This document shows positions 41,101 to 55,000 of a stretch of 64,000 bases of DNA, piece by piece; position 1 is the first letter of the stretch, and every line of letters begins with the position of its first letter. Below the pieces are notes generated by a model. The model made no database searches. It saw only the letters and a list, made by a program, of their open reading frames with translations, and was not told the DNA's origin. This DNA comes from a virus. The position numbers and the translations under genes were made by a program. The stretch spans positions 1 to 64,000 of the IMG/VR virus record IMGVR_UViG_3300040770_000181; one strand, written 5' to 3'.

Positions 41101-43043
41101 TCTGCATTTTGAAGACTGTCTATAGTTTGTTTAGCACTATTTAAAAATTCTTCAGCTACAGTGTATAAAGGAGCAAAGTTTAATTTAATTTGTAAGTTAC
41201 GTATAGCAGCACTTAATTGATTTAGTCTTATATCCTTTGCAAACTTGTTTTCTCCTTTAGGAGCTTTGTAAAGTTTTTCATGATATGCTTGTAAAGATTT
41301 TACAAGATCATCCACTTCACTGTTTCCTGTAGTTTCAGAAGCACTAGGAACAGGTAATAAATATAAATTTGTTTCTTTAAAAACATCTAAATTTCCTATT
41401 TCTAATGAAACAGGTATTGTAGATTGTTGCCCAGTTATTGACAAAGCTGAATCATAGTTTAATATAAACGGAACCATTCTAGTCTTACCTAATTGATTTG
41501 TGCTTACACCATTGTCTCTATCGATTTTTACATACTCTCCCATTTGAGGAACCCAAACTTCTTGTTTGTACCAAGGAATATCAGTTTCTCTTGTTTTATC
41601 AATACTTGTAAACTTCCAGTCTAAAGTATCTACTTTCATTTGCTCAGTACCATCTTTTGCTGTAACAGGATAAATTGCTTTAAAATCCACAGTGGAACCA
41701 AGCATGCCTTCTTCTTTAAAATTAACAACTTTAGATTCAATTAAAAACTTTGTTCCTGCAGGATAAGAACTAATCAAGCCTTGAGCAAATTGTCCAAGTT
41801 GTATTTGTAAAGCAGCAGATAAATTACTACTAACAGGCACTGAAGTAAAAGCTTTTTTATTTCCTTGCTTGTCTATAAGATTTTCTACTATATATTTTTC
41901 AATAAATTTGTGTCCTTCATCACCCCACATTTTTTTAGCTTCATCTAAAACTTTTTGTGCATCAGTTCTTTCTTTTTTAAATTTACCTTTTTTGCTTGTT
42001 TTTATTTTTTCTGTAACAGTTTTTGCAACTCTTTCTCCATCATAAGTGTAATGTCTATCATCTGGATTAGCATCTTGGAGAACTAATCTACTATTCATAT
42101 CACGATACTTTTCATAAAGAGTATCTATACTTTCTTTTACAGAATCTGTTATCTGAAAATAGACCCCCCCCGTTGATTGTAAATCATTAACAGTTCCAGA
42201 TTCAGCAGACATAATCTGTGTTGCTGCTTCTTCAAATATACTAATATTAGATTTTCCGTAAACACCACGAATAAAATCAAGAATGTTTTGCCACCACCCT
42301 TGTATAGTTGTTCTAGTTTCAAGAGCCATAAGCTCAGGAAACTCTGTAGAGCCTTCGTTTTGAAAGATTATCACTTCAGCTATAAGTTTATCTACAGCTT
42401 CTTTTTTAATCTTTCTAATGTCAGGTTTGCCATTAGGCAACTGGTAGTTTTTATTTCCTTTGTAAGCATCAAGGGTCCTTTTGTAAATTGCAAACTTATC
42501 AATTTGACTAATTAATCTTGTAACAACACTTGGATTTGTTTGCTCTAATATACCAGTAGCAATGTGAACCATTTCTTCTGTAAGAGTTACATCTTCTTTT
42601 CCTTGTGCAATAGCTATAATACCATGAACAAGATCTGCTACACCATTAACATTTTTAATACTAACACTAGGATTTCCTTTAGCATAATCAGTTAAAGTTT
42701 GCATACCAATACCCATTTTAGTAGCAGCAAGTTTAACTTTTTCAATAGTTTGAGTAGAAGCTGTTGAAGCAGGTATATCTTCTACTTGATAGTTTATATT
42801 ATTTTGGCTATCAATTTTTTTAAATGCTTCTTTATTAGGAATAGCTTTATTGTCTTCTTCATAAAACAGATTCCCTATAATGTCAAATCTTTTTTTAGCA
42901 TCTGCAGTCCATTCTTTATTTAATTTCCTAAACAAATTTCCATCTACAATGTTTCTATATATATCAATGGCCCCCTTAGTTCGTAAGGAGGCTTTTGATG
43001 ATGCTTCTGCTGTTTTGAATTTTTTCTTATCGTTACAACTCAT
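38196..43043 (-). CDS. Large virion-associated protein with PD-(D/E)XK-like nuclease region, 1615 aa
   Basis: A 1615-residue protein next to the giant polymerase, the place where crAss-like phages encode other large proteins carried in the virion. A helical region has DVTLTEEMVHIATG near 151-164: an E-E-x-x-H motif like a degenerate zincin site. About 435-478 has GSTVDFKAIYPVTAKDG and KVDTLDWKFTS, a G-x-x-(V/I)-D ... D-x-x-D-x-K pattern of PD-(D/E)XK nucleases. The remaining ~1100 residues are mostly helical (coiled-coil parts near 700-950) with no known domain. Packaging in the particle and injection with the polymerase is inferred from position and size; the enzymatic sites are tentative. 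Confidence 0.65.
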   Translation of the reverse strand: MSCNDKKKFKTAEASSKASLRTKGAIDIYRNIVDGNLFRKLNKEWTADAKKRFDIIGNLFYEEDNKAIPNKEAFKKIDSQNNINYQVEDIPASTASTQTIEKVKLAATKMGIGMQTLTDYAKGNPSVSIKNVNGVADLVHGIIAIAQGKEDVTLTEEMVHIATGILEQTNPSVVTRLISQIDKFAIYKRTLDAYKGNKNYQLPNGKPDIRKIKKEAVDKLIAEVIIFQNEGSTEFPELMALETRTTIQGWWQNILDFIRGVYGKSNISIFEEAATQIMSAESGTVNDLQSTGGVYFQITDSVKESIDTLYEKYRDMNSRLVLQDANPDDRHYTYDGERVAKTVTEKIKTSKKGKFKKERTDAQKVLDEAKKMWGDEGHKFIEKYIVENLIDKQGNKKAFTSVPVSSNLSAALQIQLGQFAQGLISSYPAGTKFLIESKVVNFKEEGMLGSTVDFKAIYPVTAKDGTEQMKVDTLDWKFTSIDKTRETDIPWYKQEVWVPQMGEYVKIDRDNGVSTNQLGKTRMVPFILNYDSALSITGQQSTIPVSLEIGNLDVFKETNLYLLPVPSASETTGNSEVDDLVKSLQAYHEKLYKAPKGENKFAKDIRLNQLSAAIRNLQIKLNFAPLYTVAEEFLNSAKQTIDSLQNADYSTMTKGEIKAHLQNLLDYQKSGEKFASMDEVFLSQYPKESLTAENKKTLQRLKYATDSTKIMQNKIIDLMRIYAGQLAVKEGIVDNAESALKPEVAISGFSKTWEEASKLSAKLIKLVANLNINAGSLVNIAYAKQMDTFGKLLVPLEEEASKIGKKAFDLIGTMSETGLNLIKKLDPKFYKDVSDAKENKNKQFFLDNINKTEYKRLANELFLANSTTIENTTFSADEEENESIKEYRLKNLRNEIFIDLPTFNGYDSYYFNELFKQTIIEEPHYSPEYKTLKGREHALNMWEYFTNLNEKAKEIGYFNKRDSSFFPLIEATILQKMGSASNVLSETADVFRGLYTTKINEEQGMSKIDPETGQPVRAIPKYFTRTDKEVRQLSTDLNRVGALWIKALLDYEKADSLEDTFKVLLEVEKAKGSLMLDENNQVIFDSSMNPKVNKNENKNADIMKVIAEDALYNLGQDLGTTFNKGITAFANKAGKTDEQKAKYSTNVKKTIHNLDTYTRAIAVGLKPLIAIANWFGNQFQMFINSGGVYTWGQFERNNARVTVGNISEIETGLLDLFVPLNDNITDEERRKIAKKQGISAYLSTWSFSDVMMITNAFPEKKLQLANALSFIENSTIVNGKIVNIRQFLKEKDRQTKYTLSEQDRKTLEDSFEARAAEMKKESLLTLAKIENNEVVIPGVSLEELAKFRTSIVEFGRKLNGQMNTDNKAGYRRDAIFSSFMMFKTWMPKLLGDRITDIDKNSQLGEWEYGRVRLFFKTWQQLGLGNISKMRDIISGTEEGLKILDEMLENKKREYFLKTGQELEITQEEFYDLVRKELSNEMKELGVLFSMMGIILTAKIVDPPEDESKITKNQYKFVLKMINKITDEITFYYSPVSFQSMTQGSILPSLGLISKAERVIMQVAKEFTEDHKKAHGLKAVISLVPILSQLQTEVLPYVAPEYAKEMGIKVTTQSRQ

Positions 43044-43053
43044 GGTTTATTTA

Positions 43054-46000
43054 TTAAAATGGAGTACAAGAGTCATCGTTAAGTTCTTCTTGCCAAGTTT
43101 CCTCAATTAATTCTTGAGATGTTGTTAAAGTTTTGCCTAACTGTGATTCAACATGTTTTCCTATTATGCTAACAAATTCGTTTAAAACTTCATTACTAAG
43201 TTCTGCATATCTTTTTTCGATTGCTGCAGTTCTAGTAGCATTAGTTGAAATAGCCATATTTAATTTTGCAAACTGTGCAACTTTAGGGCGTAAGTCTATT
43301 AATTTTTGTTTATCCTCAGAACTTATAAAATCAAACTCATTAAAATCTACATCCATCAACACTTGCATGTTATCTGAAACTTGTTTAATAGAATCTTTAA
43401 ATGAATTTAATCTTCCAACTGGACGAGTTCCTTCATAATAATTAGAAGGTAATACTAATCTAGTAAATCCATATGCATCTAATCTTTCATTTAGTCCTAC
43501 AATGTCAGTTCCTCCTTGTGGAATACCACTTACTTTTGAAACAACTACAACATTATAAAAATGTCTACTTTGTGTACCATTGATAAAATTCTTAGAAAAT
43601 TTATTATCTCTTTCAAATTCTGCCCAATCTGTAAATCCTTCTCCTTTTGCAAGATCATCTTTAGCCATTGTACTTCCTGCTATAAATCTAATAACATCTC
43701 CAACAACTTTTCCCATTCCAAGGGGAGTTAATGTAACTTCAGTACCATCAGGAAGCGTGTATGTTCCTGATTGTAATTCAGTACTACGATTAGTTATAGT
43801 TTTAGTACCAGCTTTTATTTTAGCAATATTGTCTGGTTGCATTTCTAATCTACTTTTTGCAGCAACAACTGCAGCTGATGCAACACGTGCTGCTTCTTTA
43901 GCTGCTGCCATTATAGCAGGGTCTACAGTTTGTGTAGGTTGTTCAACAGAAAGACCTAAAATGTTTTCTATAACAGAATCTTCAACCTCTGCTGACGTTA
44001 GCAATTTTCCTGTAGCATCTCTTGTTTCTATTACTTTATCATATCCATTATCTAAAGCAGATTCTCTTTTAGTATCATAAAATTCCTGAGCTCTAAAGGA
44101 ATCTCCCCAAGCATTGATGGCTTTAAACAAAAACTTTCTTGTTATTTTACCAGTCATTTTGCTTTCAGTCACTTGCATTAATGGAACTTTTTCTCCTTTA
44201 TCATTAGTTGTATAAACTTTTTGTAAAAGTACTCTGTGAATATGAGAGTAATCACCCACTTTTCTTCTTCTTGCTTTTTCAGCTTTTCCAACATACGTTT
44301 CAGAACTATAAGTAATAAAATCATTTCTTCCTTCTGATGTAAACGGAGAAATAGCAATTATTTTAGGGAGTTGCCCTTTTTTTACTGCATCTTTAAGCTT
44401 TAAATCAATACTTTCATCAGGATTATAAAGCCTATCATCATACATACTTTGTAATAATTTTGCTCTTCTTACAGGAACAATATCTGTATTACTATAATTT
44501 TCTCTTTCAAACACATTTAGGTTACTAAATTCTGCTAAGTTACTAATATTTTCTAAGTTAGACAATGTTTCATTGTATATTTTTTGAAAATCATTGTAAG
44601 GAAGTAATGTAGTAAATGATATTTTAGATTTGTTTAATCCAGATTGTAATAAAGCAACTCTAACTAGCTGAGCGTAAAGGTCTTTGTTCTCAGATTTTAA
44701 GTGTTCTCTTAATTCATTAAATCCATATATTACTAAATTTTGATCATAAACTTTATTATCCCTACCTGCTAAATATAAGTTATTAACTTTTCCTTGATTT
44801 TCTCCTGAATCCATTTTAAGAGAGTTAACTATTATGTTTCCAAATAAAGGATGTTCAGTATTTGGTTTGATTCCTTTTAATTCATTTCCAAGAATAGTAT
44901 CAATATAATCTATTATTTTAACTGAAGATGATTTCTCTGTTTCAGATCCTAATAAAACTGATTTTATGTTTTGAACAAATTCTGGAGAAGTTTGTATTGC
45001 CCAGTCAAACATATCATTTACAGCTTTTTGAGAAACCTTTACAAAGTCTCTATCATTTAAATTTACATAAGGTAATAAAACACTTTCCATCACTGCTCTT
45101 ATTTTTGGCTTATCAGATATTAATATCTGAGCAAACGCATCTCTAAAATCATTAATAGTTTCTGTTAATGGACCAACAAATGAACTTTCTAATATGTCAG
45201 TTACAGACGATATAATAGTTTTTTTAGCTCTCTCAAGTTGAATTCTTTTTTTAAATACTAAATATGGATCATTAAAGTTTGCTGTATCATGGTTTGTACC
45301 TTGTGTTACATTAAACATGTGTGAAGACATCTTAGCATATTTTAAAAACTCTTTCAAGATATATTGTTGTTGAAGTTTTTGTACATCATCCATGTTATCT
45401 CTGTTTTCCTTCTTATTAAAAGGAAGCATTTTATATAATTCTTGTTCAGAAGGAATACCTAAAACTTCCATTACTTTAGTAGTTTTGTATTCATCCATAG
45501 TTTCAGTGGCTATACTATCAATAAACAACCAAGAGTATCCTTTGTTTTCTATATTAGCAAGATAATCTCTAATGATTGGTTGGTTCATAAAATATGCAAC
45601 AGTTTTAATTGGCACACCAAGATCTGATAAAAATAACCAAGTGCTTGTAACGTTTGGTGTAGCTCCAAGTTCCATAATCCATGGTCCTTTTGAGATATCC
45701 ACATATCCATCAATAAACATTCCATTTACATCAGAAATAAAATCACCTGCAGCATCTTTTATTCTAGAAAGAATAGGTCTTCTTTTTCCATTTACCATTG
45801 CTGAGTTATATTCTTGAAAATTAATATTAGGATTTGTAGCAAAAACATTACTGTTTGTAGTTCCTCCTAAAATAATTTTATCTGCATCATCAATTAAATC
45901 TCCATTTAACCGATCTAAATCTATATAGGTAAGTGATCTTTGTCTTTGTGCATGTCCTGTTTGTGCAACAGCAGCAATACCAATAGCTTGTTTACCAGAA

Positions 46001-49000
46001 ACAAAAGCATGTCTAAGCCCAGTCATAAACTTTCTGCTTAACATATTTCCTACTGATGTATAATCTATTTTTACGTTACCCATTTGTTTTTGAATATCTT
46101 CAGATAAAGCTTTTAAACTTGACGCATCATTAGGTTTAACAAGACTAGCAAAGTTAGACTCATGCGATACTAAATTTTCAAGAGATTGAATATATTCATT
46201 TTCTAATGATTTTTTGTAAAGAGTGTCAATTACATCTTCTCTTTGTGTAGAATATTCCTCAGGAAACATACTTTCCATAAGAGCGTCTTCCATACTACCT
46301 AAAGGTAATGAATCTTTTATTCCTGCTACATAATCATCAAAATAACCTGCATCATACAACTTACCATATTGTTCTTTTGCTTTATCACCAATACCAAAAA
46401 ATGGTACAACTTTTAATCTTCCTGCATTGTCAGAAAATAAATTCTTTAAATACATAGACAATTTATCAATATCAAAATCCGATCCTGCTTTCTTTACAAG
46501 AGCAGAAGGTATAATTACTGAATCCCCAAATTCTTTTGGCAAGAATTTTTTAATTTTAAATACATCAATAGAGTTTTGTTTTTGAGTAGGAATACGATAT
46601 GCAATTCCTGCTAAAGCAGCTAGCTCTTTTTGTCCTTCTGGACTGTTATTAAAATATGCTAAAAGTTCTGCATCCGTTTTCTTAGATTTGAACCATCTAC
46701 CAACCATAACTTCACAATAACGTTTTCCATCTTCATCCTCGTAAAATTTAAGTACATCAGAAGAGTAGACAGGCTTACCATTAAGTTCTCCTGTTACAAC
46801 TCTGTTTTCTTCAAGTAATGCAGAAGACACTTGTACTTTCATTCCTCCTGATATTTTAGGACGAACAATGTTTTTATCTGCAATAGAGTAAAGAATGTTT
46901 CTAATTTGTTGGTACACAGGAGTAGCTTCAAGAACAACATGCCCTTTTTCAAAACCTTCAAATGCATCTAACAAGTTATAATTAACTTCTCTTTTAATAA
47001 TTTCGTCTCTTAATGTGTCAATAAGTTTTGTTCTATCTTTAATTGTATATTGTTTTTTCCCATCTACAGTGGATTCTACTAGTCCCAGTTTTTTTAATAA
47101 AGAGTTATATCCCTCTATTGTCTTTGCTTCAAGAAGTGCTTGGTTATGTTTAATTTCTTTGTATAAAGGAGATGCAATTTCTTTTGCTTCTTCTGTACCT
47201 ACTTCCATCCATGCTGCAAACCTAAGATCAAAATCTTCAATTTTTTTTCCTTCTTTATCAAAAATTTTAAAATCAACTGGTACACCAGCTTCTAAAAAGT
47301 CCATGGTTGCAAGTTTAGTTATCTGAGACCCTTGTGTAACCATAGGCGTGTCTTTAGAAGGCACTTCAGACTGAACAGCAACAATAGAGAAAGGAATTTT
47401 ACTAACTGCTCTAAGATCACTTGTTTTAAGAGTACCATCTAGTTCTTCTTGAGATTGAAAAGGAGTTTCATCAAATGCACCTGTTGAGGTGTATAAAGGA
47501 GAAACTTTTTCTGTTCCCACTTTACTACCAGAAGCAAACACAGCATAATCAATATCCTCTTTTTGCATCTTATTATAAAGTTTAATTGCATTAGAGTTAG
47601 GATTCATTATGTGTAAGATTCTAAAAGATAATGGTACCAATGCAAACTTATGCAAAACAATATCATTATAATTTCTTCCATTATCTTTACTTCCTCTAGT
47701 AATAGGTTTGATAGGAGTGTATGTACTTTTTATTTCAGGGTTTCCTGCTTTAAATAATACTTTTTCTTCATCAGACAATTTAATTCCTTTAACATTCTTT
47801 TCATAAGCAATGTCAAACATGTATTGTCTTTCATTAGCCTCAGTCCATGACCCATCTCTTAATTTAAAAACTCTATTTGCTTTTAATGTAATGTATCCAC
47901 CACCATCTGTTTCTTCATAAGCATCATCATAATCTTGTAAATCATTTACACTTAATACATCTTCTGCAGTTATAGTTCTAAAATGGTCTCTTAACATATC
48001 TGTATGACCAATATCTCCTTCTGCATATCCTTTATCTTCATTGTAAAGTTTATTAAGAGAAGTGTTAACAACAGAAGAATTACTAATTAAAGGTTGCCCA
48101 GGAGAATTAAAGTTTTTAATACGTTTTAATTCATCTTTATATTGGTAAGGATCTGAATAAATAATTTTGTGTAACTCTATGTTAGAAATCATATAATTAG
48201 CTGCCAACAATCTTAACTCCTGTAACAATGTTTCAGGTGTTAAATTTTCCATTTCATTAAATAACAATTCTTTAACTACAAAACCATCTTCTGTATATTC
48301 AGTTATTTGATATTGTGCTAACAAGTCAGCAGTTTCATTTGCTTCTTTTTCTATAAAAGCTTGAACAGCTGCATCTATTTTAGCTTGATACCCTTTAAAT
48401 GCAGCACCTTTTCCATAACCATAATAAAGTTGTTCTGCTGAATACTTAGAGTTAGCAGTAGACATTATTTCATTGTGTAATGCATCTCCTAAAATAGATT
48501 TAAAAAAACGTAAATCTGTTGTGTTTCTTCCTTTTACTGAAGGAATGTTTCTTTTTTCTTTTGCTAAATTTACTTCAGCAAAAAAGTAATCTCTAAAAAT
48601 TTCTTTATGTTTGTCTAACTTGTACGTAGCATTACTAACAAATGGAGAATCGGCAGTGTGCATCTTAACAAAATATTCTAATGACGCATCCCCAGGAACA
48701 AGATTTGCATACTTTCCTGATATGTTAAGATTTATTTCTTGAACAATTCTTTCTTTAATAGATTGTTTAGAAGATTGTTTTTTCTTACCAGTAGATTCAT
48801 TGTTAGTACCATCAATAATAGTAACTTTTAATAAATCATTAGTTCCTTGTTTTCTACCACCATTACCAATAAGGTCAAACATTTTTCCAAGTAATACAGA
48901 ACCTTTAGTAAAACTGTCAGTTAATAAATATTTGTAAGCAGTACCGTCTAATTCACTAATACTCTTCATTTTAGAAAGAGTGTTATGTAAATCACTAACA

Positions 49001-52000
49001 ACATTAGTTCCAATAAATGTTTGAGACCTTTCACCATTAATATTAAAGTAAGTACTCTCATGATCAGGTTTATCTAATATAGCTAGTACAACACTTAACT
49101 GACTAAGACGTTTGTCAATATTTAATGTTCTTGCATTTACAACTGTTATAGCAGAATCTCCTTCTGTTTGTTTACCATTTGCATCTGTAATCATTTGAGG
49201 ATCTCCTATTACAACAAGAGATTCTTTTATTTTAGTAACAGCTTCAAAAAACAAAGCACGTTGTGTGTCATCTAAATTAAACTTAACATCTCTTAATGTA
49301 ATATTAATTCCAAGGTTTTTTAAAAAATTTACATAACCTTCTGGAGCTTTTACATTAAATTCTGGTAATGCTTTTAGTTTAGCTGAAGCATAAAATTTAT
49401 AATTTTCCTTATTATAAGTAAAGAAAGGTGATTGATCTTGTTTAATTGTTTGAGACATTTTACTAATCAATTCTCTTTTTTGTTGTTTTGATGCATTGTT
49501 AAGAGTAGTGTCTCCAATAACAACAGACCCATCTCCTAAAACAAATACAGTTACAATATCTGCATTTTGTTTTTTCATAGATTTCCAGAAAGATGCAATC
49601 AATTGAAAGTCATGTGCTTTAATATCAGCTAGATTTAATGTAGTGCCAGGTTTTTTTCCTGTCATTCTTGAATACAATAAAGAATAGTTGTCATTCTTCA
49701 TAGCCATTCCATTAAGTTTTTTAAACATGTCTTCAATATTAACAGAGTTGTGTAACTCACTAACAAGATCTATGTAAACTTTATCTGCAGGCAATAATGT
49801 TCTACCACCAATAGATGATGGTTTGTTCTTTAAGACACCGTCTATTAGTTGTTTTTCTGGAAGTGTTCCTAACATTAACTTAATAGCACTATTTGATTTT
49901 CTAAATGAATCAATCTTATCAGCACCATCGTATTCTCCTTTACCAGTAGTAGAAGCAGAATCATCTTCTAAAACAATCTCATCATTTTCATCAAAGTCTA
50001 CTGAGTAAGATTTTAAATTAAGTACATGCTCTTTAACAATATTATCCCATTGTGCAGAAACTGTTCTGTAAAGAGTTGTAAAATTATTAGCACCTATAAT
50101 ATCATCAGCTGAAATTGCTGTAGTTCTTTTTATTGAAATTAAGTTTAAAACTTCTGCTTTTAACCTAGTATATAATTCTGTTTTATTAATACTTTCTATA
50201 GTGAACACACTCTTATCATCTTTAATCATGTTTGCTAGAGTTGAATAAGTCATGTGTTGTATAATGTCATGAAATTGTACTTCAGGAATTCCTACAACAC
50301 GAAATGCAGAAGTAGCATCCCCAGTAGCATTAGCTACATCAATGATTCCTTTGTTAGCATAGGAAAGCCCACTAGTATAAGGATTATAGTCTTTATAGTA
50401 TCCATTACCTATTTTACTAAATAATTTTTGTGTATTGCTCAATGCTGCCTCACCTGTAAAAAATTCCTTTATAAACGCAACAAGTTCACTAAACATTCTT
50501 GATATAAGAGAACCTCCTTTTTTTCTGTCAGCAATTTTGCCTGTCATAACAAAGTCTCTAAATTCTTCAGCTAGCTCTTCTTTTAATTGTTCGTTTGTTG
50601 CTACACTATATGCAATTCTTTCTCCTGTAAACCTATCAATGTAAGTTCCTTTTCTATCTCTAAATTCATCTATAATTGTTTGTTTATCAGCAGGACCTGT
50701 AAACATTTTCCACACTGCTTCAAACACTTCATGGTAAGCTGTACCTGCTTCTGCATTCTCATAAATATATATAGCACCATCATGTAACATTCCCCAAGCT
50801 TGTCTACCATTAGTAGCTTGAATAATATTCTTCACTCTATATACAGGAACGTTTGGAAAGTTTGCTTTTATAAACTCTTCAACTTGTGCCCAGTTTTCTG
50901 GAGGAATAGTTTGTGATACATACTCTTGAACTAATCTATAGTTATCATCATTTACAGGAGTAGGAGGAGGAATGTCATCACCAGCATCTAAAACTGTAAC
51001 AGGAGCTGCTTGTCCAACTGGAGGATCAGCAACTGCTGGTTGATTAGGCATTTGTGAAGCTTTTACAAAAGGTTCAACTTTTGCTTCTATAGATTTTATA
51101 AATACACTAGCAGCTTTTTGTTGTGCAATATCTCTTTGCTGTTCTTCTGTTTTATTCATATCTGCTGGTGCCACTGGATATGTTAATGACAGTTTTATAA
51201 TAGCAGGCAGAGTTTGATCTAAATCTAAAGTAACTTTTCCTGTTGGAGCGATAGTAAAAACAAGGTTTCCAAACACAGGATGAGAAATAGTATTAAGACC
51301 ATCCATTACAAAAACAGGAGTTACAGGAGCTGGCCTAGTTAAAGCATCGTATTCTGCAACTAATGCAGTTAGACCGTTAGCATCATCCCATGCTTTCATT
51401 GCAGCATCTAGAGCTTCAAGAGTTATTAACTGTTGATTAGAATCTCTAATTGCTTTCTGAACTACTTTATCATTTTTTCTTTCATTAACTAACACATTAA
51501 TTTTTTCAGCTAATATTTCTGCTGGACTTTTTTGAGTAGCTTTTTCAGCAGCTTTATCAGCAGCTTCTTTTTCTTCTCTATATTTCTTAGCTAAAGATTT
51601 TTTTATTACACTATAAGCAAAATTTATTTCATCTTGAGATGTTCCAGTAGACTGTATTTCAATAGCAGGTAAAGATTTTTCTTTATTGACCTCTACATTA
51701 AATGCAGCATCTATAGTAAAATAAACATTACCAATAGTTGCATTGTTATATATATTTTCTGTTACTCCATCAAACACAACAGTACTTGCTGTAGGTGTAG
51801 GGGTAACAGTAGGTGTAACAGTAGGTGTAACAGTTACAGTCACTGCAGGTTTAGTTGCTGTAGGTGCTGTTTTTGTTCTTACAGGAATATCAAATCTTTC
51901 TTTATTACCATCTAATGTAAAATAAATAGCTTTTCTATTAGTAGGTTGATCTTCTGATATAGGTCTAAATTGTGTAGCCAAAGGAATTTCTTTAGCTGAT

Positions 52001-55000
52001 CTATTCTTTCCATCAGGAGTTTTATTAGATAATAAGTAAGATTGATAGTTTTGCCAAACAACTTTGTTAACACTACCATCAGAATTAACTCCAGTTATTT
52101 GTATATAAGGAATGTTAACAGCATCTGATTTATTAACAACAGAAGAGTTTGTATTAAGATACATGTTGTTTAACAAATAAAGAATGTCAGTTTTTCTTTC
52201 AAGAAGTCCACTAGGTGTAAAGTCAAAAGCTTTTTGAGAGTCTTTATTTAAACCAGACATAAAAAGTTTTTGAACCATTTTACCTTCTTCGTTTTGAGCA
52301 GACTCAAACCAAATGTTATTATACCCAGCATCTTTTCTTCTACCATCAGGATATTTTGCAATTCCCCAGTATACCACTGTTTTTAACCAGTCAAATAATT
52401 CTTTTGAATCTTCAGAAATTTCTCCCTGTTTCATTGTGTTCTTTGTAATTTGTAACATTACATCAAACATTGTTTCAGCCTCAGTAGAATTAAACTTTCT
52501 ATTAAAAAGTTTAGCCATACCAACACCTGCAATTCTTAAGAATACTCTACCTTTTGGAGATTCAAAAATAACATTGTTTTCATCAACAGTATCTCCTGTT
52601 GATGCCACCTCAACCACTTTATTTTGACGTAAAGTATCTTGAGTTATTAATCCTGCGTCTTCTGCAGATGTTCTAGCATCAGAGGGTACAGTTGTAATTC
52701 CTTTTGAATCTGTTGTAGTAACCAATTCAGGTATACCAAAAGAAGCTGTGATAGCTTCTGAATAAGGAGCGTCTGTAAGAGCTAATTGTTCATCTCTCCA
52801 TTCTTTATATCTTTTTTCTAAGACAGCTACATCATCAGGATGAGTGTCATCTCTAAACATTGAACCATAAACTTTTTGTCCTGCTGCGTTGTAATAATTT
52901 CCTTTTAATTCAGCTGCAGGAAACACTTGATAAATACCATTATTAATAGCATCACCACCTTCAGGAATTCTAACTCCTTCTTGGTCAACAGGAAATCCTT
53001 CTTCATCAGTCATAACTAATACAATAACGTCATCATTACTATATTTAGCTCTATCTTTTGCAGATAAGTCTGACATTAAATGTTCTACAAGACCAGGTAT
53101 AACATCGTTTTCTGTTTTATTTGTAACAACTTGTCCACGGATCTCATCTCGGTTTTTAAACGTATGTAAGTTATTACCAAATATATTAGCTCTCTTTTGA
53201 TGAGGTTTACCATCATCAACAGGTTTAGTACTAGTTACCACCTGCATATCAGTTTTTTTAGGAGCAGCTTCATAAGGTCTAGTTCCAAAGAAATTTTGAA
53301 CACTGTTCATGAGGGTTCCAAGAAATGATTTTTTTAATTCTTCATTTTCTTGCATTTTAATAGCTTCTAGTCTTAAAGTTTCAATGTCAGCAGCGTATTG
53401 TTCAAAAGCAGCAAGTATTTCTGCTTTAGCAATTTGTTCATTAATTAACTTATCAATGCCTTTATCTAAATCTGCTATTTCTTCAATTACTTTTTCTAAC
53501 TGTGCATTAAGTTTTGGTATACCAAGTTCTTCATAAAAATCATTTAGGTCAGCTTCTAGTTCTAAAACTTGAGCTGTAAACCCTTGTTTGTTATCAATAA
53601 AATATTGTGCTCCTTCTTCTCCTAACATTTTTTCAAGGTTAGCTTGTAAAGCATCAATAGACAATGGTACATTAGGATTATCTTCTTTAATACGTTTAAT
53701 GTAATCATTAAATATAGATAAAGTTCTTTGAAGAGTATCTTCAATTTGTTTTAATAAAGACTCATTAGATTTAATAGCATCTGAAGTTATTTTAATAACA
53801 TCATCTAATACATTAATATCATCTTTTAATTGCTTAATCATATCTCTACCTGATTCAGGAAGAGTTTCTAAGGTGTCTAAAAAGTCTTTAAAGAAAGGAA
53901 TGTTACTTTCTAAGTCTTCTTTTTCTTCTTTTAATGTTTTAGTTTCAGCTTCAACAGTAGTATGAAGATCTGCAAGAGCAGCAATTGTTCTTCTTAAAAT
54001 TACATTAGGTCTTTTTCTAACAGTCCCTTTAGCAGTTAAATCTCCTTTTGCTTGTTCTCTATCTCTTATTTCTTCTAACGCTGCTTTTTCTTTTTCAAAT
54101 CTTTCTTTATTTCTTTCTAATTTTTTAGTAATTTCTTCAACACGTTTAACTCCATTAGTATAAAGGTCAGAAATAATACTATTACGAACTTTTAATCTTT
54201 CAGATACAGTTGTTTTTGCTTTTCCAAATTCTACTAAAGCAGTTTGTTCTGCAGCAGTTAATTCTCCAACAGCAACTAACATAGCTTGTTTGTAATCTTT
54301 TTGAGCAACAAATTGATTATTCCAAACTTCTTTTCTTTGTACAACACCATTATCATCTACATAAGCAAATGTAAGTCTGTCCTTAGCATGATTGTATTCA
54401 AGTCTTCCTCTTACAGGCTGTCCCTTAGAATCTTTAATATTGTAATTTTTATATATTTTATTTTGATTAGCTTCTAAAAATTTATATTTAGGGTTAGCTA
54501 ACATTTCACTAGACTTAGTTAATGAATAAGAATTAAACTCTGCTTCAGAAACATCTCTAATAACTCCGTTAGAACCTTTTATTTTTATTGTACCATCTTC
54601 ATTTTTTCCTAATACAGTTAATCTAGGTTGACTAAATACTGCAGCACCTTTAGCTGTATAAGCAATTGTTTTACCTAAAGCATATTCAGTTCCTATTTCA
54701 ACTTGTCTATCTCCATTTTTAGTTTTAATAGTAATTTTTTCTTTAGGAGTTTCTTCTGCAAGCTTTTTTTCTCCAGCAGGTTTTTCTGTATAGTTTTCAG
54801 GTTTGTTTTTTATATCTTGATATTCTTTTACAAATTCTCTTCTACGCATAGCAAGTTCAATTACATCTTGCAATGCAACTTTAAGATCATCTTTGTCTAA
54901 TGTGTCAGAATCTGCAACATCAGCTAAAGCACCTTTAATTGATTCTTCACTAGGAATACCACTTACCATAACATCTTCCAACACAGCCATTGTATTCACT

